Notes: generated from the letters alone by a model not told the origin. Positions 1-8,691 are shown, counted from the stretch's first letter. The stretch is 20,125 nucleotides of DNA from CAZCTC01 sp964501335 (GCA_964501335.1 CAZCTC010000109.1:1-20125); one strand, 5' to 3'. Program-made: numbers and translations.

Positions 1-12
1 GGGGAGTAAGAG

Positions 13-197
13 AGCGGCGTCGGGATGGTTCTGGAAAGGGCTATGTTTTCGTGCGCCTTCTGAGGCGCACGAAAACATAAATAAAAAACTCTCTGCCTGC
101 TTCGCATCGTGCAACATATCTGACCGGGAAAAGATCCTTTGCGTGACGTTACAAGGCCTGGCCCATGCCATAAAGGCCTATTTTCAAGACAGGGTTT
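13..197 (+). repeat. Composite repeat copy A (5' module, hairpin, long tail)
   Basis: The copy starts with a 5' module (13-42, GGCGTCGGGATGG..CTGGAAAGGGCT). A perfect 15-bp hairpin follows (arms 43-57 and 64-78, loop TTCTGA), then a tail beginning AAATAAAAAACTCTCTGCC. The tail runs on to about 197 and aligns with copy B at 13026-13140 over its whole length, including the GACGTTA, CCATGCCATA and TATTTTCA..ACAGGG blocks. The element ends about 20 nt before the start of the 219 gene, so it forms that gene's upstream region. Similarity was judged by eye. Confidence 0.8.
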
Positions 198-218
198 ATT
201 TGAAAGGAAAAAGGTTGT

Positions 219-713
219 ATGGGACTGAAGAAGCGCGATCAACAAAGACAACAACGCAGAATGCCGCAGCCACAGCGTGAAAACAGCACGAACGATCATA
301 AGTTTGCCAATCCGGCGTATCAAATGATCTGGCAGAAGCTTCAGGCGGGAGAGTCCCTGGCGGGGGAAGAGGCGGCCGTGGCGCAGGCGATGCAGGAGCA
401 TCCGGAGTATCGGGCCTCCTGGGATCTGACCCGGCCCCGGTCGGAATTGAAGCGAATCGGGAAAGAGGTGCGGCCCGGCATCCATATTGCGATGCATGTG
501 TTGGTGGAAAATCAGTTGTGCGATGAGACGTTGCCGGAAGTGCAGGCCGCCTTGGACCGGTTGATGGCGAAGGGGCTTTCGCGCCATGATGCCGTGCATC
601 AGATCGGGGTGGAAGCGTTGTTGGATATGCAGGAGAGCTTTCAACTGGAGCGTAAATTCAATCGGGCAATCTATGTACAACGATTGCGTGAAATGGTGGA
701 GCGGGTGGAATAG
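219..713 (+). CDS. DUF1841-like protein
   Basis: A 164-residue protein with a basic, Gln/Arg-rich first 20 residues and no signal peptide or membrane segment, so probably cytoplasmic. Residues 31-64 (NPAYQMIWQKLQAGESLAGE, then a helix ending EHPEY) and 86-138 (GIHIAMHVLVENQL, a Pro-containing turn, then HDAVHQIGVEALLDM) resemble the DUF1841 pattern of a repeated 'H..LH..v.eQL' block followed by 'H.a.H...E.l..aq'. The histidines in the second block look conserved. DUF1841 has no established biochemical role that I know. The ATG at 219 has a purine-rich site (AAAGGAAAAAGG) just upstream. The gene stands alone between repeat copy A and a 20-bp hairpin starting 5 nt after the stop. The family call is from memory of the pattern and is moderate. 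Confidence 0.65.
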   Translation: MGLKKRDQQRQQRRMPQPQRENSTNDHKFANPAYQMIWQKLQAGESLAGEEAAVAQAMQEHPEYRASWDLTRPRSELKRIGKEVRPGIHIAMHVLVENQLCDETLPEVQAALDRLMAKGLSRHDAVHQIGVEALLDMQESFQLERKFNRAIYVQRLREMVERVE

Positions 714-717
714 TTTT

Positions 718-761
718 GTCCATGGTTTCGCGGGCTTTCTGAAGCCCGCGAAACCATGGAC
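718..761. terminator. 20-bp hairpin at 3' end of the DUF1841-like gene
   Basis: A perfect inverted repeat of 20 bp (718-737 and 742-761) with a 4-nt loop, TCTG. It lies between the convergent genes ending at 713 (+) and 770 (-), so it could end transcripts from both sides. The 5' arm holds the T-rich part and the 3' arm the A-rich part, with only a weak TAAATTTT after it, so it is not a textbook U-tract terminator. It is related to the hairpins at 9346 and 11167 (CGGGCTTTCTGAAGCCCG core). Confidence 0.6.
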
Positions 762-769
762 TGTAAATT

Positions 770-1375
770 TTATTCCCCGTCAAGGATGATATCCAGCCCG
801 TAGAGGAGGGCCATGGCTTCGGGCAGGGTGAAGCGGGCTTTGTCCAGTTTGTTGTGGGCGGGTTGGATGGCGTAATTGCGCGCTCCCCGGAAATCGGCTT
901 TGCTGAGGTTGGTGTTGTAGAAGAGGCTTTCGGAAAAATCGGTATGAGTGAAATCGCCGCCGCTCAGATCGGCGTCGCGGAAATCGACATCGCGGGCGAC
1001 GCTGTCGCGCAGGACTAGGCCTTTCAGACTGAGGCCGATGAAGGTGGAATGGTTGAGGGCGCATTTGATGAATTGGAGCGGGCTGGGGCGGATCGGTTTG
1101 GGCCAGGCGACTTCGGCCCAGTTGATGCCGATGAGGTTGCTGTTTTCGAAGGTGGTGTCGCTGAAGTGGCTGTCGCGGAAGTGGGTGAGGTTGAAGTCGC
1201 AATCTTTGAATTTGCAGTCGAGGAATTTGCAGTGGTTGAGGGTGGTTTCTTTGAAGGTGCAGCCGATGAAGGTGCAGCTTTGGAGATGTTTGCCGATGAT
1301 TTCCTGGTGGGAAAAGTCGGTGCGGCGGATGATTTCGTCGAAATATTCGTTGGATGCAGCGTTTGGAAAAGCCAT
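770..1375 (-). CDS. Pentapeptide-repeat protein
   Basis: A 201-residue soluble protein. From about residue 31 to 165 it is built of consecutive five-residue units with Phe or Leu in the centre (CTFIG, CTFKE, CKFLD, CKFKD, CDFNL, SHFSD, TTFEN, SNLIG; then CALNH, STFIG, LSLKG, VDFRD, ADLSG, GDFTH, TDFSE, ADFRG). These are expected to fold as a right-handed quadrilateral beta-helix. A break near residues 86-100 (NWAEVAWPKPIRPSP) interrupts the coil, and the C-terminal cap (NYAIQPAHNKLDKARFTLPE) matches the cap common in McbG/Qnr-like pentapeptide proteins. Some of these protect DNA gyrase by mimicking DNA, but most have no known role, so a resistance function is not claimed. The ATG has AAGGAT 7 nt upstream. 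The upstream region is repeat copy E. Confidence 0.88.
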   Translation of the reverse strand: MAFPNAASNEYFDEIIRRTDFSHQEIIGKHLQSCTFIGCTFKETTLNHCKFLDCKFKDCDFNLTHFRDSHFSDTTFENSNLIGINWAEVAWPKPIRPSPLQFIKCALNHSTFIGLSLKGLVLRDSVARDVDFRDADLSGGDFTHTDFSESLFYNTNLSKADFRGARNYAIQPAHNKLDKARFTLPEAMALLYGLDIILDGE

Positions 1376-1399
1376 ATATTATCCTTTTTTGATGTGCTC

Positions 1400-1462
1400 C
1401 GCACCGGCCAATTTCCTGTAGGAAGCGACGCGCAGTCCGGGCAGAGAGAATTTTTTTTTGTT
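1400..1462 (-). repeat. Composite repeat tail, copy E
   Basis: Read on the minus strand this is AACAAAAAAAAATTCTCTCTGCCC, then CTGCGCGTCGC, then a CTACAGG/GGCCGG stretch, ending about 25 nt before the pentapeptide gene start. It matches the tail of copies A, B and F in the T/A tract, the CTCTCT block and the GCGCGTCG core. The hairpin that should precede it is the split one at 1463-1694. It is a 5' region on the same strand as the pentapeptide gene. Confidence 0.75.
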
Positions 1463-1694
1463 CATTTTTCGGCGGCTTCAGAAAGCCAGGTAGGCCCACA
1501 GTTAACCCTGGACGAAATTTTCTCGCAAAAAAGCGTGCCAGAAATGTTTTTTCTTCCCCTCATATCCCCCCTTTCCCTTGGGGGATGCTTCGCGAGGGGG
1601 CAGGGGGAATAGGGGGAACTTCAAGGCGCCTTTTGGCAATTTTATTGGGCAACCACGGTTCCCTGGGGGACCTACCGAAAGCCGCCGAAAAATG
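1463..1694. repeat. Hairpin split by an insertion
   Basis: The arms CATTTTTCGGCGGCTT (1463-1478) and AAGCCGCCGAAAAATG (1679-1694) are perfect inverted repeats but lie 200 bp apart. If 1488-1683 is removed, what remains is a 36-nt perfect hairpin with loop CAGA. Its core is identical to the intact hairpin at 9346-9379. The split hairpin lies between tail copies D and E. Confidence 0.75.
1488..1676. mobile_element. 189-bp MITE-like insertion with 7-bp target duplication
   Basis: The segment is flanked by the direct repeat GAAAGCC (1481-1487 and 1677-1683), and its ends carry short imperfect inverted repeats (AGGTAGGCCCAC at the left, GGTAGGTCCCCC reading in from the right). It has no ORF of its own. 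It holds an inner GC-rich hairpin (CCCCCCTTTCCCTTGGGGG) and a G-run stretch (GAGGGGGCAGGGGGAATAGGGG). The size, lack of coding capacity, terminal inverted repeats and target duplication fit a non-autonomous element. No transposase is in the window to pair with it. Confidence 0.65.
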
Positions 1695-1734
1695 GGTTTT
1701 CTTTTTTATGTCAGTCGGGCTAGTTGCACCGATC

Positions 1735-1815
1735 GGTTTTTTCAGCGTCCCGTAACGGGTGTTGACCCGGTTTGAGTCGACGCGCAGGCCGGGCAGAGAG
1801 AATTTTTTATTTATG
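1735..1815 (-). repeat. Composite repeat tail, copy D
   Basis: On the minus strand this reads CATAAATAAAAAATTCTCTC, then TGCCCGGCCTGCGCGTCGAC, then CCCGTTACGGGACGCTG. It follows the B3/B4 gene stop by about 9 nt. The preceding bases (CGCCCAAACAT) look like the remaining 3' arm of a hairpin whose other half has been lost to the gene end. The tail matches copy A closely in its first 24 nt. Confidence 0.75.
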
Positions 1816-1823
1816 TTTGGGCG

Positions 1824-2540
1824 TTAATGCTCGATTGAAAATTCCAGAGTCGGGTTGTCGGCGGTGAGCAGGGTGTAATGGGTGCGGCCGCCGCAGTAAT
1901 GGGTGATCAGATGGCGGGCTTCGGTGCTGATGGGTTTCAATTCGGCGCCGGTGACGGGGGGCAGCCCGTCGAGGTTGTATTCGACGGCCGTCGTGCTGAG
2001 TTCGGTGAGGGTGTGTTGGGCCTGGCGCCAGCTCCAACGGCGAGTGAGGACGATTTCCCCTTCCGCGAAGATGATTTCGCCGGGCTCGGGGTGCTCGTGC
2101 AGTTCGGATCCGAAGGCCTGAAAGTCTTCAGTGCCGGTGGCGGGGCGCAGCATGAGGGAGTCTTTGACCTGGTCGACGGCGTGGCAGCCGGCGGCGATGA
2201 GGTATTTCAGGGAGAGGATGTTGCCGATATCGACCAGCGCGTTGATGGAGGGGATGGCCTGATCTTTGAGGACGCGGCGGGCCAGGGCTTCGATGGAGCT
2301 GCGGAATTCGGAGGGTTTGGCTCCGAAGGATCGATAGGCTTCTCTCCAGGCGACGAGGCGCGGATGGGTGGGGAGCTGCTCCATGGTGAGTTGTTGGCGC
2401 AGGGTGTTTTCGGCGTCCCGCAGGAGGGCAATCAGGTCCGGCGGCGAGGGACGGTTGGTGACGCCGCTGGCAAGAATGATGCCGCGGGTGTAGCCAGGAT
2501 AGCGGGTAAAGATTTCCGGAGCAATGGTGTAGTCAGGCAT
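1824..2540 (-). CDS. B3/B4 tRNA-binding-domain protein
   Basis: A 238-residue soluble protein that consists essentially of one B3/B4 domain, the editing domain found in the phenylalanyl-tRNA synthetase beta chain and also as free-standing proteins. Diagnostic stretches are the WREAYRSFGAKPSEFRSSIE block, then the INALVDIGNILSLKY block, DSLMLRPATG, GEIIFAEGE and LTRRWSWRQAQHT, in the family order. Free-standing copies are thought to act on mischarged tRNA or related substrates, but this is not settled. The frame is open further upstream (to 2603), but the ATG at 2540 is chosen because AGGAAAGGA lies 5 nt before it and the extension (CYTSSRLFRKG) does not look like the domain. It is transcribed away from the big kinase gene at 2699. 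Confidence 0.87.
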   Translation of the reverse strand: MPDYTIAPEIFTRYPGYTRGIILASGVTNRPSPPDLIALLRDAENTLRQQLTMEQLPTHPRLVAWREAYRSFGAKPSEFRSSIEALARRVLKDQAIPSINALVDIGNILSLKYLIAAGCHAVDQVKDSLMLRPATGTEDFQAFGSELHEHPEPGEIIFAEGEIVLTRRWSWRQAQHTLTELSTTAVEYNLDGLPPVTGAELKPISTEARHLITHYCGGRTHYTLLTADNPTLEFSIEH

Positions 2541-2570
2541 CGCAATTCCTTTCCTGAAAAGTCGAGAGGA

Positions 2571-2576
2571 AGTATA
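2571..2576 (-). promoter_or_regulatory. Extended -10 for the B3/B4 gene
   Basis: The minus strand reads TGCTATACT, an extended -10 (TGn plus TATACT), 30 nt before the chosen ATG. A weak TTAAAA lies 17 nt further upstream as a possible -35. It is placed almost back to back with the candidate promoter of the kinase at 2606. Confidence 0.5.
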
Positions 2577-2605
2577 GCATAATTTGTCGGGGTTTTTAAA
2601 CATGC

Positions 2606-2611
2606 TAAAAT
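2606..2611 (+). promoter_or_regulatory. Candidate extended -10 for the giant kinase
   Basis: TGCTAAAAT (TGn plus TAAAAT) on the plus strand, with TTGTCG (2584-2589) 16 nt upstream as a possible -35. It would give a leader of about 80-90 nt before the kinase start. The site is AT-rich and the call is weak. Confidence 0.35.
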
Positions 2612-2698
2612 AATGGAATTCTGTTGATAAAAAAATTTTGATTTTAGTTCGGGGGGCAGGGGCATCGTCGTTGTTTATTCCCGGGAAAGCTGGTTAAA

Positions 2699-5600
2699 GT
2701 GGAGGCAATGGACGAGCAATTAATTTCCCAGATGCAGGCTCAGATTTTGCTGATCAGTGCCGATGCGGTGCTGAGCACCGCATTGAGCGAATGTCTGACG
2801 GCTCAAGGGTATGGGGTGGAAATTTGCGCGACGAGCGATTCTGGTTGGACTCGCCTGTCCGCCGGGATGGTGCAAGCGGCGTCGGCTTTAGATCTGGTGT
2901 TGATTGATGTGCAGAATGCGGAGCTGGGGGGCCTGTCTCTGCTGCAACAGATCCGTCGGGACAACCAGTTTGCGCTGTTGCCGGTGTTGGTTCTGGTGGG
3001 GGAGATGCAGGCAGAGCTTCCGCAGCTGGCTTTTGATTATGGAGCCAATGATTATCTGTTTATTCCGGTCCGCACCGTCGAGCTTTTAAGTCGGGTGCGG
3101 GCTTTTCTTAATTTACGGCTGGCCGAACGCGCTCAACAGCGACGGACGGAGCGGTTGGTCGAAGCCGGGAAATTGATCCTCTCCACGTTGCAACTGGACG
3201 TGGTATTGAGTCGGATTTTGCAGATTGTGGTGGTGGAGCTGGATGCTGAGGGCGGTTCTTTGTGGATGCCTGCGGCGGATGGGCGGCTGGAGTGTAAAGT
3301 GGTGGGGCGGCCCGAAGAAGCGCGGTTGGTCGGAATGACGTTGGATCCCGGTGTGGGAATTGCCGGTTGGGTTTTTCAGACCGGACAGGCGGTGGTGGTC
3401 TCCGATCTGCTGGCCGATCCCCGTTATTTTCCCCAGGTGAGTGCTTTTATGGGATCGCCCAGTCGCAATTTGATGGCCGTGCCCTTATTGGTGCGAGAGC
3501 AGGGGATCGGAGTGTTGGAAGTGATCAATTGCCGGCACGGGGCTTTCTCGGCCCGCGATCTGGCCTGGCTGGAGGCTCTGACGCCGCTGGCGGCGGCGAC
3601 CCTGGAAAATGCCCGGCTTTACGAGCAAACCTGCCGTGATGCGGCGCATCTCCGGGCCCTGCTCGACAGCATTCAGGATGAGATTGTCGTGACGGATCGA
3701 GCGTTGCGGGTCATGGATATGAATGCCGCCCTTTTGCAAAAGCTGGCCTGCCCTCGAGATGAGGTCATCGGGCGTCCCTATATGGATTTTCTGGCGGTTT
3801 TGTATCCTCAAGCCGGTTCAAGCGATCCGCTGTTGGTGTCGCGGGTGTTGGAAAGCGGGCAGTCTCTCCATGCCTTGCAGTTAAATGATGAACAGGGGAC
3901 CTGGGTCAGTCGGGTGGCTTCGCCTTTATACAATGCGCAGGGGCAGGTCGATTGGGTAGTTGAGACGACGCGTGATGTGACGGCGGAATGGGAGGCGCAG
4001 AGCCGGTTGACGGCGGTCCATCAATTGAGCAGTCGGCTGGCTCAACTGCCGGATGTGCAGGGGGTGGCGGATGCTGTCCTGGATGTGGCGCTGAGTTTGT
4101 TCCATGTGGCCATGGCGAGCGTGTGGATTTGGGATGAGGGGAGTATGTCACTGCGGCGGCTGGCCTGCCGGCAGTTATCCGGGAAGATGACTGTCTGTCC
4201 GCTTGCGCCTTTGCACGAGGATTCACCGGAATTGCTCCAGGCCTATCAGGATGGCGAATTGGTTTACCTGGCGGAGCGGCGGAAGACGGAATTGCCTTCC
4301 GTGCTGGCCTTGCCGTTAAAGGCCGGGGGGCGGGTGTTGGGGGTGCTGAGTCTGGAACATGAGCTAGTGGATGCTTTCCAGGAGGACGAGCGCCGGTTAG
4401 GGATCATTTTGGCGGAAGTGTCGGCGATTGCCCTTTACAATCGACAGCTTTTCCAACGGGAACAACAGACGGGGCGTTATTTGCGGACGTTGAGCCAGGC
4501 CGTGATGCAGGCTTCCGCCGGTTTGCAGGTGGGCAATTTGCTGGCCGTGGCGGTGCGGACGCTGGTTTATGAATGCAATATGGCTCTGTCGGGGGTCTGG
4601 TTGGTTTCGGCGGACGGTTTGGAGCTGGAACTGCGGGCGGCGGCGGGGACAATTCCGCAGCCGGAATATGGGCGGGTGCATATTTCGATGGGGGAGGAGA
4701 ACCGGCGGCTGATTCGGATCGTGCGGGAAGGCCGGCCGGTGATTACCAACCATGTGCAGCAAGAGGTGGGGTTTGATCATGTCTGGGCCCAAACCAATGG
4801 CGTGCGGGCCTTTGCGGGATACCCTTTGACGGGGGAGGGCGGGTTGCAGGGGGCCGTGACGGTTTTCAGTCAACAGGTCCTGGAAGAAGAAATTCTGAAT
4901 GTATTGGGTGTTTTTGCCAATCAGTTCTCGATCGTGCTGGAGAATGCGCGACTGTTTGAAGCCGTGAATCGCCGTAACGGAGAATTGAGCATTCTCCATC
5001 GGATTTCAGAGATTGCGCTGGCGCCGCAGTCCCAGGAGAGCGTCTTTGCCGAGATTGTGAAATTGATCGGAGAAGTCACTGCCTGTGCGGTCGTGGGATT
5101 GGGGCTGTACGATATAGAACATGAACGGTTGGTTTTCAAAGCTTTGGGCGGCTTGATGCTGGATGATTTTACGCCGCTGGGGGAGGTGGCGCTGGGATCG
5201 ACAGTGGCGCGGCATGTTTCGATGTCCGATCGTTTGTTGATCGAGCCGTTGTTACAATTACACCATCGGCAACTCCTGCCCGTGTTGGAATATGAACGCA
5301 TAGAGACCTTCATCTGTGTGCCGTTGAAGATCGAAAGCCGGATTATCGGGATGTTGAGCCTGGCGTATGTAAGCGCTTTTGCTGCCGACGAACAACTGGC
5401 CCAATGGTTGGGCAATCTGGCCAATCAGATTGCGGCCATGATCGAACGGCGTCGGGCCGAAGAGCAGTTGCAGGAACGCGAGGCACTTTATCGGACGTTG
5501 ATTGAGACTTCTCCCGATGCCATGGCGCTGTGTGATCTGGATTTGAATTTGTTGTTGTTGAACGAGCGGGCCGGGCAGTTATATGGCTATCGGGATGTGT

Positions 5601-8600
5601 CGTCGATGTTGAGTGGGGAACGCTCGGTTCGCGATCTGGTGATCCCTGAAGAGCGGGAACGGTTGGACCATATGGCGCAGGCGGCCCTGGTTCTAAAAGA
5701 GGTGCGGGAGCTGGAATTCACCTTTTTGCGGAATGACGGCTCCAGATTCCCCGGAGAGTTGAGCGTACGGCTGGTGGCCGATGCGCAGGGGCGGCCCCGG
5801 GCGCTGGCCAGCATTGCCCGGGATATTACCGAGCGGAAGCAGGCGGAAGAGACGCTGCGTACCAGCGAGGAATATTTCCGGGCCTTGATCGAGCATGCCT
5901 GGGATGCCGTGGTAATTTTAGATGCCAATTTAAAGATCCTCTATGCCAGTCCTTCATTCAAGCGGGTTTTGGGATATGACCCGGATGTGATGATCGGTCA
6001 CTATGCCCTGAATGAAGTCCATGCCGATGATATTCCTAATGTCTTTTGTCAGTTACAGGCTTTGATGCAGAATCCCGCAGCCCCCTGTTTGATCGAAGCC
6101 CGTTTGCGCCATCACAACGGGGCCTGGTGCATTATTGAAGGGATTGCCAGCAATATGCTGCGCCATTCGGCGGTCAAAGGACTGGTGCTCAATTTTAGAG
6201 ATATCACCGTGCGTAAACAGGCGCGTCAGACGCTGCTGCGGGTCAATGCGGCTATTGAGAGTACCAGCGATGCCATCGCGATTGCCGATCCTGACGGCGT
6301 CGATCGTTATCACAACCGGGCTTTTCAGGATCTGGTGGGTTACTCTCCGGAGGAACTGAATGCCTTGGGGGGGCCGGTGGCGTTGTATGCAGAACAACAA
6401 AAGGCCCGGGAGATGTTTGCGCATCTCTTGCGGGGGGAGTCGTGGCATGGCGAATTGACGGTCAAGGCGCAGGATGGGCGGCTGATACCGGTTTCGCTGC
6501 GGGCCGACACGATCCGCGATCCATCCGGCGCAGTTGTGGGATTGGTGGGAATTCATACTGATATTACGGAACAGCGGTGGAATGCAGAGCGGGAACGCCG
6601 GCACATTCGGGATCTGGTCTTCCTTTCAGAATCGGCGATGCATTTTGTCGAGCTGCCGCTGGAGGTCGATATCTATCAGGCCATTGCCATCCAGTTGAAA
6701 AAGCTGGTGGGGAATGCCGTGGTGATGGTCTCTGCTTTTGATCCGATTTCCGAAGAGTTCAGTCTGCGGGCCCTATTGGGAGCGGACCGGCAATTGCCGA
6801 AGGTCTTTAAGATGATCGGCCAGGATCCGTTTGATGTGCGGTTGAGATTTAGTGAAGACTCGCCTTTGAGGGAGGCTTTAAGTACGGGGAGTCTGGAGCA
6901 GATCGATAATCTGTATGAGCTTTTCTTCCATCATTTTTCCGAACCGTTGTGTCAGAAATGGGAAAAGATCCTGCATCTGGAAGGGATCTATGTGGTGGGG
7001 TTTATGCGCAAAGATGAGCTGTTCGGCGATGCAGTGATCATGCCGCGGCGGGGGGCCGGCCCACTTAACCAGGAATTAATCGAAGCTTTTATTTCTCAGG
7101 CTTCGGTGGTGTTGCAGCGGCGGCTGGCGGAAAGTGCTTTACGGGAGAGCGAGCGGCGGTATCGGGTGATCTTTAACAGCAGCAATGATGCGGCCTTTGT
7201 CTATGGGTTGGATGACGATGCGAATCTACATTTTGTCGAGGTCAACGATGTGGCCTGTCGGCGGTTGGGCTATACCCGCGAAGAGTTGTTGGCTTTGGCG
7301 CCGACCGCTGTCGAAGTGCCGGAGATGCGGTTGCGGATGGATGCGATTTTGAGTCGGTTGCAGGTCGAACGGCAGACGCTTTTTGAAACGACGCTGGTCA
7401 CCCGTTTTGGACAGGCGATCCCGGTGGAGGTGAATGCGCTGCTTTTTGAACTAAATGGTCAGCCCTCGGTGCTGGCCCTGGCGCGCGATATCACCGAGCG
7501 CAAGGAGGCCGAAGATGAACGGATGCGGTTTACGGCTCAATTGCGGGCGGCGGCGGAGCTGGCCGAGCAGATTAATGTCCTGCTCGATCCGGAACTGTTG
7601 TTGCAGGAGGTGGGCTTCCAGTTGCAGGTGCGGTTCGATCTCTGTTATGTGGCGCTTTATTTGCTGGATGAAGAAGCCTTTACCTTGAACCGAAAGGCGG
7701 TGTGGGGCAGCGTGCGGGTGGAAGATGAAGGCGAGTTCCATGTGTCGTTGGAGCTTCGCAATTGCCCGATCGCTCAGGCGGCGCAGCTGCAGGAGATCCT
7801 TTTGTGTGAAGGGCTGGATGCCAGCTGGGGACCCTGGCTTCAATCGGGTATGCAGTCCGAGGTCGTGGCGCCGTTAAGCGCTCATGGCCGGCTGTTGGGG
7901 GTATTGGATATTCAAGATTTGCGCGCGGACCGTTTCAAATCGTCGGATCTGGATGTTTTCAGCACCCTGACCGGACAGATCGCTACGGCTCTGGAGAATG
8001 CCCGGTTGTTCGGCGAAGTGCAGCGGACGGCTTCCCGATTGCAGACGCTTTCGCATCGGTTGGTTGAGGTGCAGGAGATCGAACGGCGGACCATTGCCCG
8101 GGAATTGCACGATGAGATCGGGCAGATTTTGACGGGATTGAAGCTGGTGTTGGAGATGGGGACGCGATCCCGCGCCGAGGTAGATTGGGCGTCGCTGGAA
8201 GAGGCCCGCTCGCTGGTCAATGAGTTGATCGATCGGGTCCGGCAGCTCTCCCTGGATTTAAGGCCGCCCATGCTGGACGATTTAGGGCTTTTGCCGGCGC
8301 TGTTATGGCACTTTGAGCGGTATACAGCGCAAACGCATGTTCAGGTTCAATTCCGGCACAGTGGGTTGGAACGCCGGTTCTCGTCCCAGATTGAGACGGC
8401 GGGCTACCGAATTGTGCAGGAGGCGCTGACCAATGTGGCGCGGTATGCGCAGGCTGATGAGGTGACGGTGCGGTTGTGGGCGCTGGACGATCTTTTGAGT
8501 GTGCAGATTGAGGATCAGGGTTGTGGGTTTGAACCCGGACCGGTGTTGAGCGGGTATCATTCCAGTGGGATTTCGGGGATTCGGGAACGGGTGCGGTTGT

Positions 8601-8674
8601 TGGGTGGTTTTTTCACGATTGAATCGGCGCCTGGCGAAGGCACTCGTTTGATAGCAGAATTGCCGTTGCGATAA
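2699..8674 (+). CDS. Giant multi-PAS/GAF sensor histidine kinase (NarL/DegS type)
   Basis: A 1991-residue cytoplasmic kinase with no membrane segment. Domains in order, by eye: receiver-like 13-141; GAF 152-305; PAS 318-434; GAF 435-588, 593-757 and 760-925; PAS 931-1050, 1059-1178 and 1181-1300, two of the PAS domains ending in RDIT; a divergent GAF-like region 1303-1478; PAS 1488-1607; GAF 1620-1777; HisKA_3 with ARELHDEIGQ, phosphoacceptor His1804; and HATPase_c with Asn1912 (ALTNVARYA), D1939 (DQGCGF) and a GISGIRERV lid. It should phosphorylate the regulator that starts 17 nt downstream. The receiver keeps the phospho-Asp position (Asp70, LVLIDVQ), but the usual acidic pair is reduced (ISAD) and the Lys before Pro is replaced (YLFIPV), so it may be a sensing or docking module. 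The start is uncertain: GTG 2699, or ATG 2708 with GGAGG only 2 nt upstream. Ligands are unknown. Confidence 0.93.
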   Translation: MEAMDEQLISQMQAQILLISADAVLSTALSECLTAQGYGVEICATSDSGWTRLSAGMVQAASALDLVLIDVQNAELGGLSLLQQIRRDNQFALLPVLVLVGEMQAELPQLAFDYGANDYLFIPVRTVELLSRVRAFLNLRLAERAQQRRTERLVEAGKLILSTLQLDVVLSRILQIVVVELDAEGGSLWMPAADGRLECKVVGRPEEARLVGMTLDPGVGIAGWVFQTGQAVVVSDLLADPRYFPQVSAFMGSPSRNLMAVPLLVREQGIGVLEVINCRHGAFSARDLAWLEALTPLAAATLENARLYEQTCRDAAHLRALLDSIQDEIVVTDRALRVMDMNAALLQKLACPRDEVIGRPYMDFLAVLYPQAGSSDPLLVSRVLESGQSLHALQLNDEQGTWVSRVASPLYNAQGQVDWVVETTRDVTAEWEAQSRLTAVHQLSSRLAQLPDVQGVADAVLDVALSLFHVAMASVWIWDEGSMSLRRLACRQLSGKMTVCPLAPLHEDSPELLQAYQDGELVYLAERRKTELPSVLALPLKAGGRVLGVLSLEHELVDAFQEDERRLGIILAEVSAIALYNRQLFQREQQTGRYLRTLSQAVMQASAGLQVGNLLAVAVRTLVYECNMALSGVWLVSADGLELELRAAAGTIPQPEYGRVHISMGEENRRLIRIVREGRPVITNHVQQEVGFDHVWAQTNGVRAFAGYPLTGEGGLQGAVTVFSQQVLEEEILNVLGVFANQFSIVLENARLFEAVNRRNGELSILHRISEIALAPQSQESVFAEIVKLIGEVTACAVVGLGLYDIEHERLVFKALGGLMLDDFTPLGEVALGSTVARHVSMSDRLLIEPLLQLHHRQLLPVLEYERIETFICVPLKIESRIIGMLSLAYVSAFAADEQLAQWLGNLANQIAAMIERRRAEEQLQEREALYRTLIETSPDAMALCDLDLNLLLLNERAGQLYGYRDVSSMLSGERSVRDLVIPEERERLDHMAQAALVLKEVRELEFTFLRNDGSRFPGELSVRLVADAQGRPRALASIARDITERKQAEETLRTSEEYFRALIEHAWDAVVILDANLKILYASPSFKRVLGYDPDVMIGHYALNEVHADDIPNVFCQLQALMQNPAAPCLIEARLRHHNGAWCIIEGIASNMLRHSAVKGLVLNFRDITVRKQARQTLLRVNAAIESTSDAIAIADPDGVDRYHNRAFQDLVGYSPEELNALGGPVALYAEQQKAREMFAHLLRGESWHGELTVKAQDGRLIPVSLRADTIRDPSGAVVGLVGIHTDITEQRWNAERERRHIRDLVFLSESAMHFVELPLEVDIYQAIAIQLKKLVGNAVVMVSAFDPISEEFSLRALLGADRQLPKVFKMIGQDPFDVRLRFSEDSPLREALSTGSLEQIDNLYELFFHHFSEPLCQKWEKILHLEGIYVVGFMRKDELFGDAVIMPRRGAGPLNQELIEAFISQASVVLQRRLAESALRESERRYRVIFNSSNDAAFVYGLDDDANLHFVEVNDVACRRLGYTREELLALAPTAVEVPEMRLRMDAILSRLQVERQTLFETTLVTRFGQAIPVEVNALLFELNGQPSVLALARDITERKEAEDERMRFTAQLRAAAELAEQINVLLDPELLLQEVGFQLQVRFDLCYVALYLLDEEAFTLNRKAVWGSVRVEDEGEFHVSLELRNCPIAQAAQLQEILLCEGLDASWGPWLQSGMQSEVVAPLSAHGRLLGVLDIQDLRADRFKSSDLDVFSTLTGQIATALENARLFGEVQRTASRLQTLSHRLVEVQEIERRTIARELHDEIGQILTGLKLVLEMGTRSRAEVDWASLEEARSLVNELIDRVRQLSLDLRPPMLDDLGLLPALLWHFERYTAQTHVQVQFRHSGLERRFSSQIETAGYRIVQEALTNVARYAQADEVTVRLWALDDLLSVQIEDQGCGFEPGPVLSGYHSSGISGIRERVRLLGGFFTIESAPGEGTRLIAELPLR

Positions 8675-8691
8675 AGAAGGATGGATGGACT

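Noticed and set aside
43..78. Composite-repeat hairpins as ordinary rho-independent terminators
   Set aside because: The 3' side of each stem is A-rich, with no U-tract directly after it, and tail-bearing copies stand before genes. Only the 9346 and 11167 copies, with a later T7, are called likely terminators.
780..1499. Long open frames overlapping the pentapeptide gene in other frames (780-1499 minus, 948-1421 and 1049-1612 plus)
   Set aside because: Their repetitive Arg/His/Pro or Glu/Val/Ala composition comes from the periodic pentapeptide codons read out of frame.
1878..2582. 234-residue open frame on the plus strand, antisense to the B3/B4 gene
   Set aside because: Gly/Asp-rich mirror of a gene with clear B3/B4 motifs; no ribosome site or recognisable domain.
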